Source: Siphonodentalium dalli
Lineage: Eukaryota > Mollusca > Scaphopoda > Gadilida > Siphonodentaliidae
Assembly (NCBI GenBank): GCA_032622095.1
Contig: CP136066.1
Coordinates: 91,905,319-91,969,318 of the forward strand
Length of the DNA stretch: 64,000 nt
Reading direction: 5' to 3'
Below are positions 46,831-57,830 of the stretch, in pieces (positions within the stretch are counted from its first letter, which is position 1; each line of letters opens with the position of its first letter). The translations under genes and the position numbers were made by a program. Below the pieces are notes generated by a model. The model did no database searches and was not told the origin of the DNA. It worked only from the letters and a program-made list of their open reading frames with translations.

Positions 46831-47327
46831 ATGGTCTTATTTGTTTTACTTCCGAATCCACTTAAAATTGCTTCCGGAATTAAAATTTGTTACGTGGCAG
46901 TCACCTCACATATGGACAAACCTCACATTCGAACATTTCGTTCTGATTAGTTATCTGTATTGCCTTCCTGAGCACAACAGTAACCAAAAATCGAATACAA
47001 GTGTTTCATTGTTTCTACCGCCATAATACAAATACTAACAATAGCTAATTATATTAACACTCGCGCCAATCGTACCAAATACTTCAAATCGTCCTTAAAC
47101 ACAAATTTCCACGGCCAGTAGCCAACCTAGATCTAGCCCGATAATCTCTGGAAGGCAATACATATTACGTACATCAAAACTTGTCACCATGTAAATACGT
47201 TTGTATCGTCATCTTGATTTCATGTGTGTTGCTATATTGTGTTGGCAGAGGGGCTTCATAAGTTGTAAACACTTGTGCCCCAATCCCTTTTGTATATTAT
47301 GCAAATAAAATATGTTTCAAGTCAAGT
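46831..47327 (+). other. 3' untranslated region and 3' end of the CR1-like element
   Basis: Follows ORF2 directly. A stem-loop at 47,250-47,281 pairs GGGGC with GCCCC and AAGT with ACTT, and AATAAA follows at ~47,304. The element ends TTTCAAGTCAAGT before the target duplication. Non-LTR reverse transcriptases recognise such 3' structures; that this one is recognised is inference. Confidence 0.6.
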
Positions 47328-47731
47328 CATCCATATCGCTCGGATATTTGAAGACGACACTGATTTTTTAAATTATGTTCAATCCTATGCTTCATTGACA
47401 GATTCAACTATATACCGGCATTTGTTTTGGCAGCGTGGATGTCCAGAAACTATACTAGTGGGTGGATGTTCTCGAAAATTTGAGTGAGCAAAAGCAAAAA
47501 CACTATTGAAAACATTCGCCAAAAAATATTAAATGGTTTGATCTGGGAAAACTGGTTGACAGCGGGTGGATAAATACTCCTGCTTCATGTGGACACACAC
47601 ATGCGTTGTTCGTTGTCTATTTTACGATGAGAAACAAACATATCCCCATATCATATACGTGGAAATGACTTTCCCATTTTCTCGGTTTTGGCGATACCCT
47701 CGGTTTTGGCGATACCACGTACACGGGGGTG

Positions 47732-49560
47732 ATTATGCAATCAAGAGGCATTGGGATATATAATATTTAGACCCTTTGGACAAGAAATATTATTTCTCTA
47801 GTTGCGCAAAATTTACCATTTCCCGCATCGAAAATTGTTTCTAGGTAATGAGTATGCAATATATGGCAGCGATTACAAAACCTACAATCTTTTTGCAACC
47901 AGGTATCATGACAAGCAGTATCGATCAGTATTATATCGTCCTAACTAATCGATCCATGTATTATAATCGATAGTGAATACTCAGAATGGTCACTTGTTAT
48001 CCGGAAGCTGTTGCTGTTCCTGGTCCGTTCCTGATACTCGAAATAGTCAATCCCTGTTATACGGCGCCGATCGGCTTTGAGTAACATTTTAGTTTACGCG
48101 GTGTGACCATGCGATCTTTATCTTGACACCGCAACTATCACACTTGCTTATTTCTATCCATTCAACATTGTTACTGTATTCATTTGAAAACTTGCTGTTA
48201 ATTAAAGTCATTATAATTAAAGTCCTACCAACTCGTCAGCTATTCATGGAGTCACCACTGGACGATAACATCGGCCCAAGTCGAGGGTGTCACCCCTCCC
48301 CTTTTGGCACCTGTGATTCAGATTATTTTCAGGCGGTATGCGCGGGATTCATACCCCACTGTTAGACGGTATTCGGGATTTATATCCCGTCTTAAATGTC
48401 ATTCGGAATTTAAATAAAAGGCTAAACGACTTTTATGGCGAGAAATTGTGGTAATTGACGGTTATTATTGGCCTGTTTAGACCTCTTTATCTTTGTTTCG
48501 GGTGTCGGTATGTCAATCGAGCGCTAGCTTGCCTGTGACAGACCAACCGCATCGCACCAGTCATCACTGTGCCAGAAAATAGAGTAATATGTAGCTGTCA
48601 TGCCATTTGCTCTTAATACTGTACAGTTTGACAGATTATTGCCGAGAAACGTGATGAAAATATATGGTATTCAATGACATATGTGCCCCAGCTTCATAAC
48701 ATATTTTCTTGACTGGTATTCAGTTTTCCACCATCTCTTAACTGGTATCCATGATTCAGAGGGTGACACCATCATTGTTGTTAGACCTACATTCACCCCC
48801 TACAACCCGATAATGAACGAGGTAAAGATAATGGACGAAGCCATGTGATAATGATGACGGTATCATCACATATTGTCAGTCATTGCGAAAGCACAGCCGT
48901 GATTCAACCAATGTTGGATCTTAGTAAACGAAATGGTGTGTTGACAAGATGTTTCTATCGTAGCGGAATGGCGGTTTTTTTAGATCAAATTTCGTCGTTC
49001 TGAAATTCTGTTTCTCACAACAAAATTCTGTCGATGAATATTTTTGGAATTTATCTGGATTTGATGACGAATATCTCTGGAATTATATGTCTGATAGGGA
49101 CGGTGTTTGTTTCTACGCGTATAGTAGTCTCTTGGGGGAGTGGTGGGTGATGACAAATAGTGAATAATGCTTTTATTTTTGTAAAGGCAATTTTTATCTT
49201 GAAGCTATCATTTTTAGATGCTGTGTCCCTTTCCCAATAATTACATAATTATCCACAATAAAAAATTCCTGCCTCCCGTACCGAACAGTGGCTAAAATCC
49301 TTTTATTTTGCCTTTTTACTAGAAAATAAACTACTATATATAGCTTTTTAAAACTTACAATTTCTCAGGTCTATAGCACCGTATCTTGTTATCAAAATCA
49401 AATTGATATTTCCTTCAAATATGATGATATATAAGCGTAACTTTGAATTCCACAACATGGTGCATACACACAATAAGACCTCGTCCAGTATATTCTACCT
49501 CATCGATTATCGGGTTGTAGTGTATGCGTACTGTCTTAACACATACATTCTGATATATCA
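47732..49560. other. Stretch without recognisable gene, upstream of the receptor exon
   Basis: No element ends are recognised. The 80-codon frame at 48,123-48,365 has no recognisable features. The region probably contains the promoter and 5' untranslated sequence of the gene starting at 49,745, but I see no core promoter motif that I would defend. Confidence 0.4.
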
Positions 49561-49744
49561 ATATATTGAAAACGGAACGCACATGACTGTCGAGACTTGC
49601 TACTGCAGATCTCGACAGTCATTCATTGAGACGGGTGCTCACGGTTCAGTTTTATATCGAGCACGCGACCGAGACTATAGGAGTGGTGTTATACTAACTT
49701 CGTCAGCGTCTCTATTGGCGAAAGAAATACGTCTGCGGTCTTTA

Positions 49745-49832
49745 ATGATGGTGCCTGTTGCGAATGGGCTACGTATTTTACTGGTGCTCTGGTCAGTTTG
49801 CGTGCATGGACATATATCTATATTACGAATTG
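49745..49832 (+). CDS. Exon 1: signal peptide of a probable ionotropic glutamate receptor
   Basis: Two consecutive ATGs (49,745 and 49,748) open a frame with a classic signal peptide: a short n-region ending in Arg, the hydrophobic core ILLVLWSVCV and a plausible cleavage site after VHG. The mature start HISILRIG resembles the first beta strand of the ionotropic glutamate receptor amino-terminal domain (the SI.(H/R)IG pattern). The exon ends ATT G|GTAAGT at 49,832, a consensus donor in phase 1. The next matching exon is at 60,340. The frame is open upstream for more than 300 bp, but that part looks like untranslated sequence. The receptor assignment rests mainly on the join with exon 2. Confidence 0.5.
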
Positions 49833-50716
49833 GTAAGTTGATTTATGTCATGAATACAGGGCCTTGTCGACAGCCTACCTAAGGGTGGATACATACCTGT
49901 ATGTAATTCCTGTATGTAAAATCCATGTAATTTACATGGTCACACCAATAATTTATAGCACTAATCACCTACCCGCGAGAGGTTCATCATCAACATGCCA
50001 GACCAGTTAGTACTTATAAGTCAAACTGACGGCTATCAGGAAATTTTAGGCCAATCATAAACATGTCTTCTCTCACGGATACCGAAATGAATAAAGTTTG
50101 TCTGATTTGATTTAAACATATTTTATTTCATATCAATTATACATGTATACATGGGGATTGGGACACATGTTTTGTCAACTTAGTGACGTCCCTCCCCCAC
50201 ACAAAAGGTGCAACATAACATTTATCTGTCTGGTATATGGTATGTTGTTAATGAATGAACATCAGAAGCGTCGTTTGAACAGGAGGTGGTGGGCGAGACA
50301 ATGGCTGATGGCGGAAACTCGAAAAAGACGAGGATATGCAAACAACCGTGTAGAAATTATTTTCATTGTGTTTAAATGTGTGTCCATGGACTTGTTACGG
50401 TATCTTCAACGTAATTTCCCAATCCCAGAGGTCCTAATCTGGCATATTCTGAATGTTGGTCTCATTACGAACTATAAGGATACCCACTGTCAACAAATTT
50501 TATCTCTGTTCAATCATTCAATGTAAATGACAATTGACAACTATTTGAGTTTTTCACACTGCATGGATTTTCAACATAATTTAAATTTTCCGAGTTATGA
50601 ATACCAAACTGAATGAATAAAATTGTTCATGCTCATAAACTGAACCCAGATAGAGCATTAATCAAGGGAATGGGGTCCCAATTTCAATATTTAATTTTGT
50701 CACCTACAGACATATA

Positions 50717-50794
50717 ACTTGCGTTCCCTGGGTGGTGGGTCCCAAAAATTAAAATAAAACAACACATTCAACCTTTTATCCTGGATATTTTCCA
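50717..50794 (+). repeat. Dispersed repeat S, copy 2
   Basis: Matches 23,261-23,336 in the same orientation (GTGGGTCCCAAAAATT ... TTTTATCCTGGA). Fragment of an unknown element. Confidence 0.6.
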
Positions 50795-51921
50795 AACCAC
50801 CTCCCTGGCTGAGAGAGATACACATTCCAACACACTTCCCGTCGTCACGCCCATGCGCAGTACCCATTTGTGTTTTACATAACTATTTTACTAGTTGTCT
50901 CTGTCTGGACCAAACATCACGAAGCCAGACGCAAGATGGAGGGACGTATGGAATACTATTAGGGCCACTTCCTAATGGCGCTTTCGGCGACAAAAAGTGA
51001 ACCATTAGTAACGCGTTAAAAGCGCCGAAAGCGACAAAATGTGCGCCATTAGCGTTGTTTCGGCGCACATTTTGTCGCTTTCGGCGCGCCGAAACATGCG
51101 CTAATATCGCACATTTTGTCGCTTTCGGCGCGTTATTAATGACGCACTTTTTGTCGCTTTCCAGTACTTATTTACTTGAAATTGGCCCAAAAAAAAGGGA
51201 ATTAGGGGTCCCATGGGGGCTTGATTCCCTCATATGGTTTGCTTATTGAATTAAAATTTGGTACCCCCCCCCCCCCATATTTTCATGTTATCAGCATCTC
51301 TGTTGTTCACATCTCTTAATCGCAAAAAAAAATACGTGTATTGATTTATATCGATCAATATATATATATATACATGTCGCCTTATTGTCAATATATAGCC
51401 TGAGTGCTAACTCCACTTTATGAAATATGCTAGTACCCACACATATACATGTACCTGCACATACGCACACGTGTGTATATGTGATGGCATTCGAACTTCA
51501 TAAATCATTATCGCTTTTTCGCCTTCTAATACAAAAATTCATAGACCCGTTGTTTTTGTACTGTGAAATATTTAGATGCCTATATATCTATGTATACACC
51601 ATCAAATTCTATATATAGCTGTTCAACGCTTGTATTGATTTATATATACTGTATATTTCCATGTCTTCTCATCAACAGCCCTCCTCATGTGATTCTACTG
51701 CATGTACACACGTGTATATCCCCATGTAAACTATTTACCTACACTACCAGTTTGGCACCACTCCACTGTACCCTTCCAAGTCGGTGACAGCGACAGCGAC
51801 CCACAGCCTTCTCCATCATAACTTAGTCATTTTCTGACATTTTCTCCTCTTCTCATTCACACCCAACCCATACACCTAGTACTAAGTATCCCACCACCCA
51901 CCCCTTATCTACCCACAAACA

Positions 51922-53402
51922 ATGGGTGTCTCGCTATATGATTATTGTGTGAGAATCGGATCATTCACACAAAGAGGACCATCGCACAGTCGTCGACACA
52001 AGAGCGGCAACCCTTTTCCGTCAAGCTCCACACTGCCAAGGGTAGATGTGAAGTTATTACTAATCATATCAGCGATGATAGCTATAAGTTGCGACGTACA
52101 CCCCACCCTGGCCCTGCTAGTGACGCAACGTCAACTACAAATCAATTATCAATTTTCCACTATAACATAAGGAGTATCAGAAAAAAGATTGGAAAAATCA
52201 CCCATATATTGGATAATTATGATATTTTGTGTTTTACTGAAACACACCTTGACCCGACATTTAACTCTTCCAAGCTGAAATTGGATATATTTGTGGGACC
52301 AACTCGTCTATTTAGGGACAGCTCTGGTGGTGGCTTGTGTGTTTACTTCTCCGATAATATTTTGTTCAACCGTTGTCACCAACTCGAGAAAGGTGACTAT
52401 GTGATGTGGTTCGAATGAAAAAATAAACGCTCTTCATTTTTACTATGTATTATCTATTGCTCTGAACATTTCACAGATTCGTCATTTTGGACCGACCTTG
52501 AGTCTAGCATTGCATCGGCGCTATATATTAATAAATCAGTTATCATCGTGGGTGACCTAAACTGCGATCTTCTACAGCCTAGCAGCACTTTACAAGCTAC
52601 TATCGATTTCTTCAGCATGAAAAATGTAATTAATAAGCCGACGCGAATTCCCCCCACTCGCAGCTCACTTCTAGACCCCATCATTGTAACTAAAACTATA
52701 GACGTTCTTGACGCCGACACAATCGAACCCGGAGTCTCTGACCACCTAGCCACATACATCACAATATCATGCGATTATGACATTTCACCTGCAATAAAAC
52801 GCCGAATTTGGAATTATAAACTAGCTGATTTTGACGAAATGAATCGGATTTTCTCGGTAGTGGACTGGACAAATGCCCTCAACAAAAGCGATGCGTATTC
52901 AATAGAATCTAAAGTATCAATTATTGAAAATAGTATTAATAGTACCGTTGAAAGGTGTGTACCAAACCATATAGCTACCATAAGACCAAACGACAAACCG
53001 TGGTTTGACAGTTGCATCAGACTCGAAATTAGACGACGAGACAGATCCAGAAGGAAAGCAATTAAAAGCAATCAGCCGAATCATTGGTCGCAATATAAAA
53101 AGCACAGAAACTCCGTAAACAACATGAATTAAGGAAAGGGTCACTCGACCCTTTCGACAATCCCGGGCTAGCCCCCCGAACCACTCACTCTAAACAACAT
53201 GAAAAAATATGCGAAAAAAAAATACCTATCTGAAATTCAAAATAACCTAAATACCGTACAAGATCCGAAATCTGTTTGGAAAATGACCAATGAATTTCTT
53301 CGCGAGAAGAACAAATCACTGACCATACCGCCACTGCAATTTGGCCTAAATTTTGCCGACGATGATGTGGACAAAGCAAATATCCTCAATGAAAAATTAT
53401 AG
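51922..53402 (+). pseudogene. CR1-like ORF2 fragment (2A-like region, endonuclease, linker), broken
   Basis: Starts at ATG 51,922. The N-terminus includes the hydrophobic run LLLIISAMIAIS and then a degenerate 2A-like site (CDVHP in one frame, HPGP in the next) split by a one-base frameshift near 52,100. Endonuclease motifs follow: FHYNIRSIRKK, CFTETHLDP, GGGLCVYFSD, a TGA stop at 52,416-52,418, GDLNCDLL and SDHLATYI. The linker (KPWFDSCIRLEIRRRDRSRRKAI) continues to 53,115, where a 62-bp insertion with a 13-bp duplication adds a stop, then resumes NNMKKYAKKKY to 53,402. No reverse transcriptase follows, so the 3' part is deleted. It is related to, but clearly diverged from, the copy at 43,471-46,830, and lies inside fold-back element P. 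Confidence 0.85.
53129..53190. mobile_element. 62-bp insertion with 13-bp target duplication
   Basis: TAAACAACATGAA occurs at 53,116-53,128 and 53,191-53,203. The 62 bp between contain the perfect hairpin GAAAGGGTC-ACTC-GACCCTTTC (53,134-53,155) and a C/G-rich tail. Removing the insert plus one duplicate (75 bp) leaves the reading frame continuous. A 13-bp duplication suggests insertion by a non-LTR endonuclease, as for a very short SINE or other small-RNA-derived sequence; its source is unknown. Confidence 0.75.
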
Positions 53403-53404
53403 TG

Positions 53405-53710
53405 AAATAAAATTGTATATATCTGTGCAAGAGATGTCCATTTACTGGAATTTACTAGAACTCCGGGGTGGAGACACATTCCTGGGGCACGGATGCTGAT
53501 ATTCATTTGGAAATATTCCTTGTATTCAAATTTCGAGTCTATATAGGCCCACCATATTCAGGAAGCAGTCCACCAATAACTCATAATTTCCTTTTGATTA
53601 CCATGGAAATGCTAAATATATATGTGCAGGAGATACCCCCTTACTAAAATTTACTAGAACTCCGGGGTGGAGACACACATTCGTGGGGCAGAGATGCTGA
53701 TAACATGAAA
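53405..53710 (+). repeat. ~205-bp imperfect duplication inside element P
   Basis: TTTACTAGAACTCCGGGGTG G AGACACA and the following TGGGGCA(C/G)(G/A)GATGCTGATA occur at ~53,450 and ~53,649. They flank the right inner border of element P. Confidence 0.7.
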
Positions 53711-54649
53711 ATATGGGGGGGGGGGGTACCAAATTTTAATTCAATAAGCAAACCATATGAGGGAATCAAGCCCCCCAGGGTCCCCTAATTCCCTTTTTTT
53801 GGGCCAATTTCAAGTAAATAAGTACTTGAATGTGACAAAAAGTGCGTCATTAATAACGCGCCGAAAGCGACAAAATGTGCGATATGAGCGCATGTTTTGG
53901 CGCTCCGAAAGCGACAAAATGTGCGCCGTAACGGCGCACTTTTTGTCGCTTTCGGCGCGCGCCGAAACAACGCTAATGGCGCACATTTTGTCGCTTTCGG
54001 CGCGTTACTAATGGCGCACTTTTTGTCACAGATCGAACTATGCATAACGTTGAGAAAAATCAGGAGTGGCATCCGATGGGGGGTTGTGTGGCTGCATGGA
54101 TTGGTGATGGGGGTTAGCCTGGTAAATATGTAATGGTCAGCCCGGTATATTTCGGATTATATAGCCCGCCCCCTGTCGGGGATATCCTGGCGCCAACACT
54201 GATATAAATAACAAGAGAAGACTTCTAATGATTTAAGTAGAACGTCCATCATGTGTGTTGTCGCGCCAACAGTTATTTTAAGCGGCCTGGCGACTTCGTC
54301 CGAGTTAACGGCTCCGTGTGCATTCCAACTTAATTAGCTGCATGGGCAATGGTTGGGTTCTACAGCGGACAAATATCACACGACCTGTAAGTCCCCTGTA
54401 AGTAGCCAAATAAATAATATTTACAGTGATTACATACAAGTATGTATTCACCATAATCATGGACAGTGCCATAACTGTAATATCGTCCATACCCAGTTAA
54501 GATTGAACGGCAGCAACCTGAGTTATGACTTGACACATAATGATGTCGACAACACATCACTATTTCTTAGAATGCACATGTATATCAAGAACCCAAAAGA
54601 CAACTCCCTACAGAACGTTTCCACGTTTCCTATCCGAGAATACTTTAAT

Positions 54650-55345
54650 GTGGGGGATCAAGATGGCTAATTTCTCCCCATTTCTATTTTCCTTATATGT
54701 AAATGACCTGAGCATTGTTTTGGCCAGTGCAGATGTAGAGGGAATGGGGATAGTTTCTAAGGAGAATTCTGAGGCGAAAATAGACTGTTTTCGGAAATTG
54801 TGTAAGTGTTTTTTTACGGCGACGATACCGTTTTATTCGTTTTATTTAGTATATGTTGAACTGCTTCGGACTACTTTAGAATCTGGAAATTAATGGTTAT
54901 CATACCGAAAACCAAGGCAGTTTACTTATCACAGGACAGATAACCCAAAAATCGTAGACTTTAATTCAGTACTATGAATTTAGAAGTGACTAGTTAATTC
55001 AACTATTTTGGTATACCTCTTTCCAGAAATTGGTCCTTTATAGACGATAAACGCGTTGCAGTTAGAGAGGCTACCAGTTCAATGTATGAAGTCTTCAGAA
55101 TAGGACGTATACACAGACTGTTCGACAAAGCGCATCTATGAGCATTTGACACTAGGGTTTACCCATCCTGATTTATGGCCTGGGGGACAACTCATCATAG
55201 AAAGGATGAATTTGAAATGTGTAAATGCTTGCTGCACTTGATATCCTCTTTCCCCAGCTGCATGGTATATGGGGAATTGGGTCGATACTCCATCGATGTC
55301 ACCATTAAGGTGAGGGTTATCAGTTTTGAACGAATTCGTTAATTA
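54650..55345 (+). pseudogene. Reverse-transcriptase relic of a non-LTR retrotransposon
   Basis: Recognisable blocks in shifting frames: ANFSPFLFSLYVNDLS (from 54,666), YGDDTVLF (from ~54,825, a changed YADD), WKLMV with KTKAVYF shortly after, REATSSMYEVFRIGRIHRLF (~55,060) and SCMVYGELGRYSIDVTIKV (~55,257). These are in the order of the palm and thumb of a non-LTR reverse transcriptase of the same broad type as the minus-strand ORF2 at 37-41 kb. Multiple frameshifts and stops interrupt it, and the endonuclease is not present upstream. It is an old fragment within intron 1. Confidence 0.7.
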
Positions 55346-56939
55346 TTTCACCCAAAAACTGTATCACACTGCCATCTTGATATCCGAAACTGGTGGGTAT
55401 TACACACCTTGGCTGAGACAAGACCCGAGCATTTTAGATTATTGTGGGTTATCATATTTGTGGATCTGACAGAAACCCGCCGTAGATATAAATGTAACCA
55501 TATCGCTTGTGAAACAAAAACTGACTGGTCCATGCATTCAACAATGGCATGAGTGACGTAAATGCTCTAGTAGAGGAGAAATATACAGGATATTCAAACC
55601 GGAGTTTGGTCAGGAATATCACACCAACCATTGCACCAAGCTGTCTATGCTGTTAACACACCTAGTTTGATTTGAATAGGCACCGGCATAATCAGTAAGT
55701 TCTAAATACATGTATATGAAGTTATCAGCCGGAAACCAGGGTCAACAACGGTTATAATATATCTCCGATAACTACACATTTTCAAGCCGCATAACTCTGG
55801 CATCGGAATCCAAATCCAAACGTGACCTTTATTTCCATGTCAGCAATCGATATGCGAAATTTCAAAACAATAAGATAACTATAACTCTCCTGAAAATAAC
55901 ACAAATACGACCATCTCGGGGTTATTTTAATTTTAATTACGCTCTATATGAACCTAAATGGAGCACGAAAACAGTCGAATCAGAGCGTATTCGTATCATA
56001 ACTTAGTCCGGGGGTATTTGGTGCGAAATACGCAGATATTGACATTATTTAATCTAACTTTTTTATGGACACGATTGTCCATATTCACGCTATTTATAAT
56101 GTGGTTTCACTGCGGCTCGCGCCATTCAACAGACTAACAGGTATACGCTCACTATCGGCTTATTGCAGACTCAAATCCGCCCATTATCAACCTATGTGAA
56201 TATTCACGTCCAGTTTGCAGGGGAAATATGTTGAGTTTTCGTCCAGAAACCAAATAATCGGCACTAAATAAATGGACAATTAATCGGACATGGCTCATTC
56301 GTTTTAGCCGTTAGGTCATTTCACGACTGGGAGAAACTGAATCAAGATTAAGCGAAGCAACTGTGTATAGACATAACCGTGAACTAGACTAAAGCAAGAC
56401 AAAACATATACAAATAAAAACACCTAAATCAGAGTGAAATGTTTCGATTGGGGTCAGAACCATTTAGAAACTGACCATTGTGCAAACACATCAAAACAGA
56501 TAGAAATACTTCTCTGAGAACAGCAAACATAAAACCTCCATTAAATGTGTTGATAAGATTGATAATCCTGTTATGATATCGGATGAATCTGATGTGAGTC
56601 TTAATCAATTCATCAAGTTGAAAATCGAGTGGCTGACTCAGTAAGTGATCCCTTGCTCAAAAGCCAGCCTCCCACCACCAACTTGCATTGCATGGGTGTC
56701 CATTTCCAAAGATGACCCTTTCGCTCGAAGCATCGCATCGAACTTGACATTCAAAGCTCAGCCTATGCTTCTGAGAGTCAAAAGACTTGACAGACGTTGT
56801 ATATTATTTTTTTGGAACAATAGGATAAACTTGCATATTTTGTTTTGGGGGATATTTCAACGACAGAAGCTGTATCCATTACCTGGGCTAAAGGTTCTTG
56901 AACAGGAATAATATCAGTCTCCTCAACTTTCTATATGTA

Positions 56940-57830
56940 GTAGTATACTGACGAGTTTGGTTTGACTATGTGTCTGACTGCTGACATCAACACACTTTGT
57001 CGTATACACGGTTGCTGAGTATGTCACCTGTGGAATGGATGGTTGAGGACCAACTCTTTTCTTAGCATCTACATATGACCGATGCTTCTCAGCTTTACAT
57101 CCTTGAATTCATAGTCCCAAATGGGACACGAACATTCCATTGCAGCATGTGAACATTGACAGTTTGAACATTTCTTAAGATTCGTACAATCCTTATATTC
57201 ATGTCCAGAGATAGAACATCGTGCACGTATGGTTTCTTTACAATGTTCCTGACCATGGCCATACCCTTGACATTTAAACGTCGCAATGGGGTTGGAACAT
57301 ATGTGCTTAAATCCATCTTCATATCCACAACCGTCAGGGGATGTTCGCACCGATTATAGTTCAGAAGATATCTATTCAATGGAACTTTTTTTTTGTTTTT
57401 TTACCATTTTTTTTACCATGAACTGTCTTTGTAAATATACGGACTTCTGTAACTCCATGTGATGATAACTCAGACAATATCTCTGACTCAGAAGAATCAG
57501 CTATATCGCAAGTTCTCAACAAAGCTATGCTAATGTTTAATGTCGTGTGATTATTAATCAACACTGGTGTTTGTGCAATATATGTTAGTTGCACAAGAGC
57601 GTTAGCTTGATTTTTTCTTGAACATTCGATCATAAGAGAGCCACTTAGTGGCCCAGTCCTGATCGGTTTTGTCGATCGCAAATACAAAAGGACTCCATAC
57701 ATGTGTATCAAAACTAAGTACCAAGTACTGAGGATAGACTTCAGCATTAGCGGAACTTGGCGGGTGGTCAATCTTACGTTTTGTTTGTTTTGAGTTGCCA
57801 TATGAAAAGCAAATCATCGACAAACTAGCC
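56940..57830 (-). pseudogene. Gag-like ORF1 of an I/Nimb-type non-LTR retrotransposon, broken
   Basis: Read on the minus strand from ATG ~57,823: a WSPFVFAIDK-containing N-terminus, NQANALVQLTYIAQTPV and HGVTEVRIFTK in a second frame, then MKMDLSTYVPTPLRRLNVK, and in a third frame FKCQGYGHGQEHC, RCSISGHEYKDC and KKCSNCQCSHAAMECSCP. This is the usual order of I/Nimb-type ORF1, ending in three zinc knuckles that bind element RNA. The first Cys of knuckles one and two is replaced (Thr and Arg). At least three frame changes occur. A degraded C-terminal tail reaches ~56,940 and no pol follows. Confidence 0.75.

Larger units (their letters stand above)
30276..47327 (+). mobile_element. Nested insertion in J: plus-strand non-LTR retrotransposon with later insertions
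   Basis: Bounded by CATCCATATC at 30,266-30,275 and 47,328-47,337. The uninterrupted sister site, once only, is in the left arm of J at 27,503-27,512 (inverted). The left end starts ACGTTTTCAAGATGGCGGCC, a common kind of non-LTR 5' end, and leads to an ORF1. The right end follows a CR1-like ORF2 and finishes GCAAATAAAATATGTTTCAA then GTCAAGT, a typical non-LTR 3' end with AATAAA. The simplest reading is one element of ~6 kb later filled with ~11 kb of other insertions (about 32-43.2 kb). That ORF1 and ORF2 belong to the same element is inferred from the shared duplication. Confidence 0.65.
27124..47731. mobile_element. Element J: long-inverted-arm transposon, split by a 17-kb insertion
   Basis: Left arm 27,124-27,805; right arm in two pieces, 29,959-30,275 and 47,328-47,731. 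The outer ends begin CACCCCCGTGTAC on either strand, followed by two tandem GGTATCGCCAAAACCGA units. Left-arm text from ~27,124 to 27,512 matches the outer right piece inverted, and 27,503-27,805 matches the inner right piece inverted. Joining the right pieces across the insertion rebuilds a ~710-bp arm. The spacer 27,806-29,958 holds no transposase, so J is non-autonomous (about 3.5 kb without the insertion). A host target duplication is not clear. Confidence 0.75.
50990..54028. mobile_element. Fold-back element P with ~310-340 bp GC-rich inverted arms
   Basis: Left arm 50,990-51,300, right arm 53,692-54,028. The outer part of each arm is built from alternating orientations of GGCGCACATTTTGTCGCTTT CGGCGC-like units separated by CATTAG/CTAATG spacers. 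The inner part is single copy: CTTGAAATTGGCCCAAAAAA through TAAAATTTGGTACC, a C/G run and CATATTTTCATGTTATCAGC. The 2.4-kb interior has tandem and CA-rich sequence plus a CR1-like fragment and encodes no transposase of its own. GC content and motif structure differ sharply from the flanks. ORFs across the arms (such as 53,785-54,072) are repeat artefacts. Confidence 0.75.

Noticed and set aside
27115-47740. ATTA at both outer ends of element J as a target duplication
   Set aside because: The left ATTA is separated from the terminus by one base while the right is adjacent, so the match is not exact enough to claim.
49403-49744. Extending receptor exon 1 to the first start of the 159-codon frame
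   Set aside because: The upstream part has no signal-peptide or domain features, and the ATG pair at 49,745 directly precedes a textbook signal peptide.
53785-54133. Overlapping 78-95 codon frames rich in Phe, Ala and Arg
   Set aside because: They translate the GC-rich palindromic units of element P.
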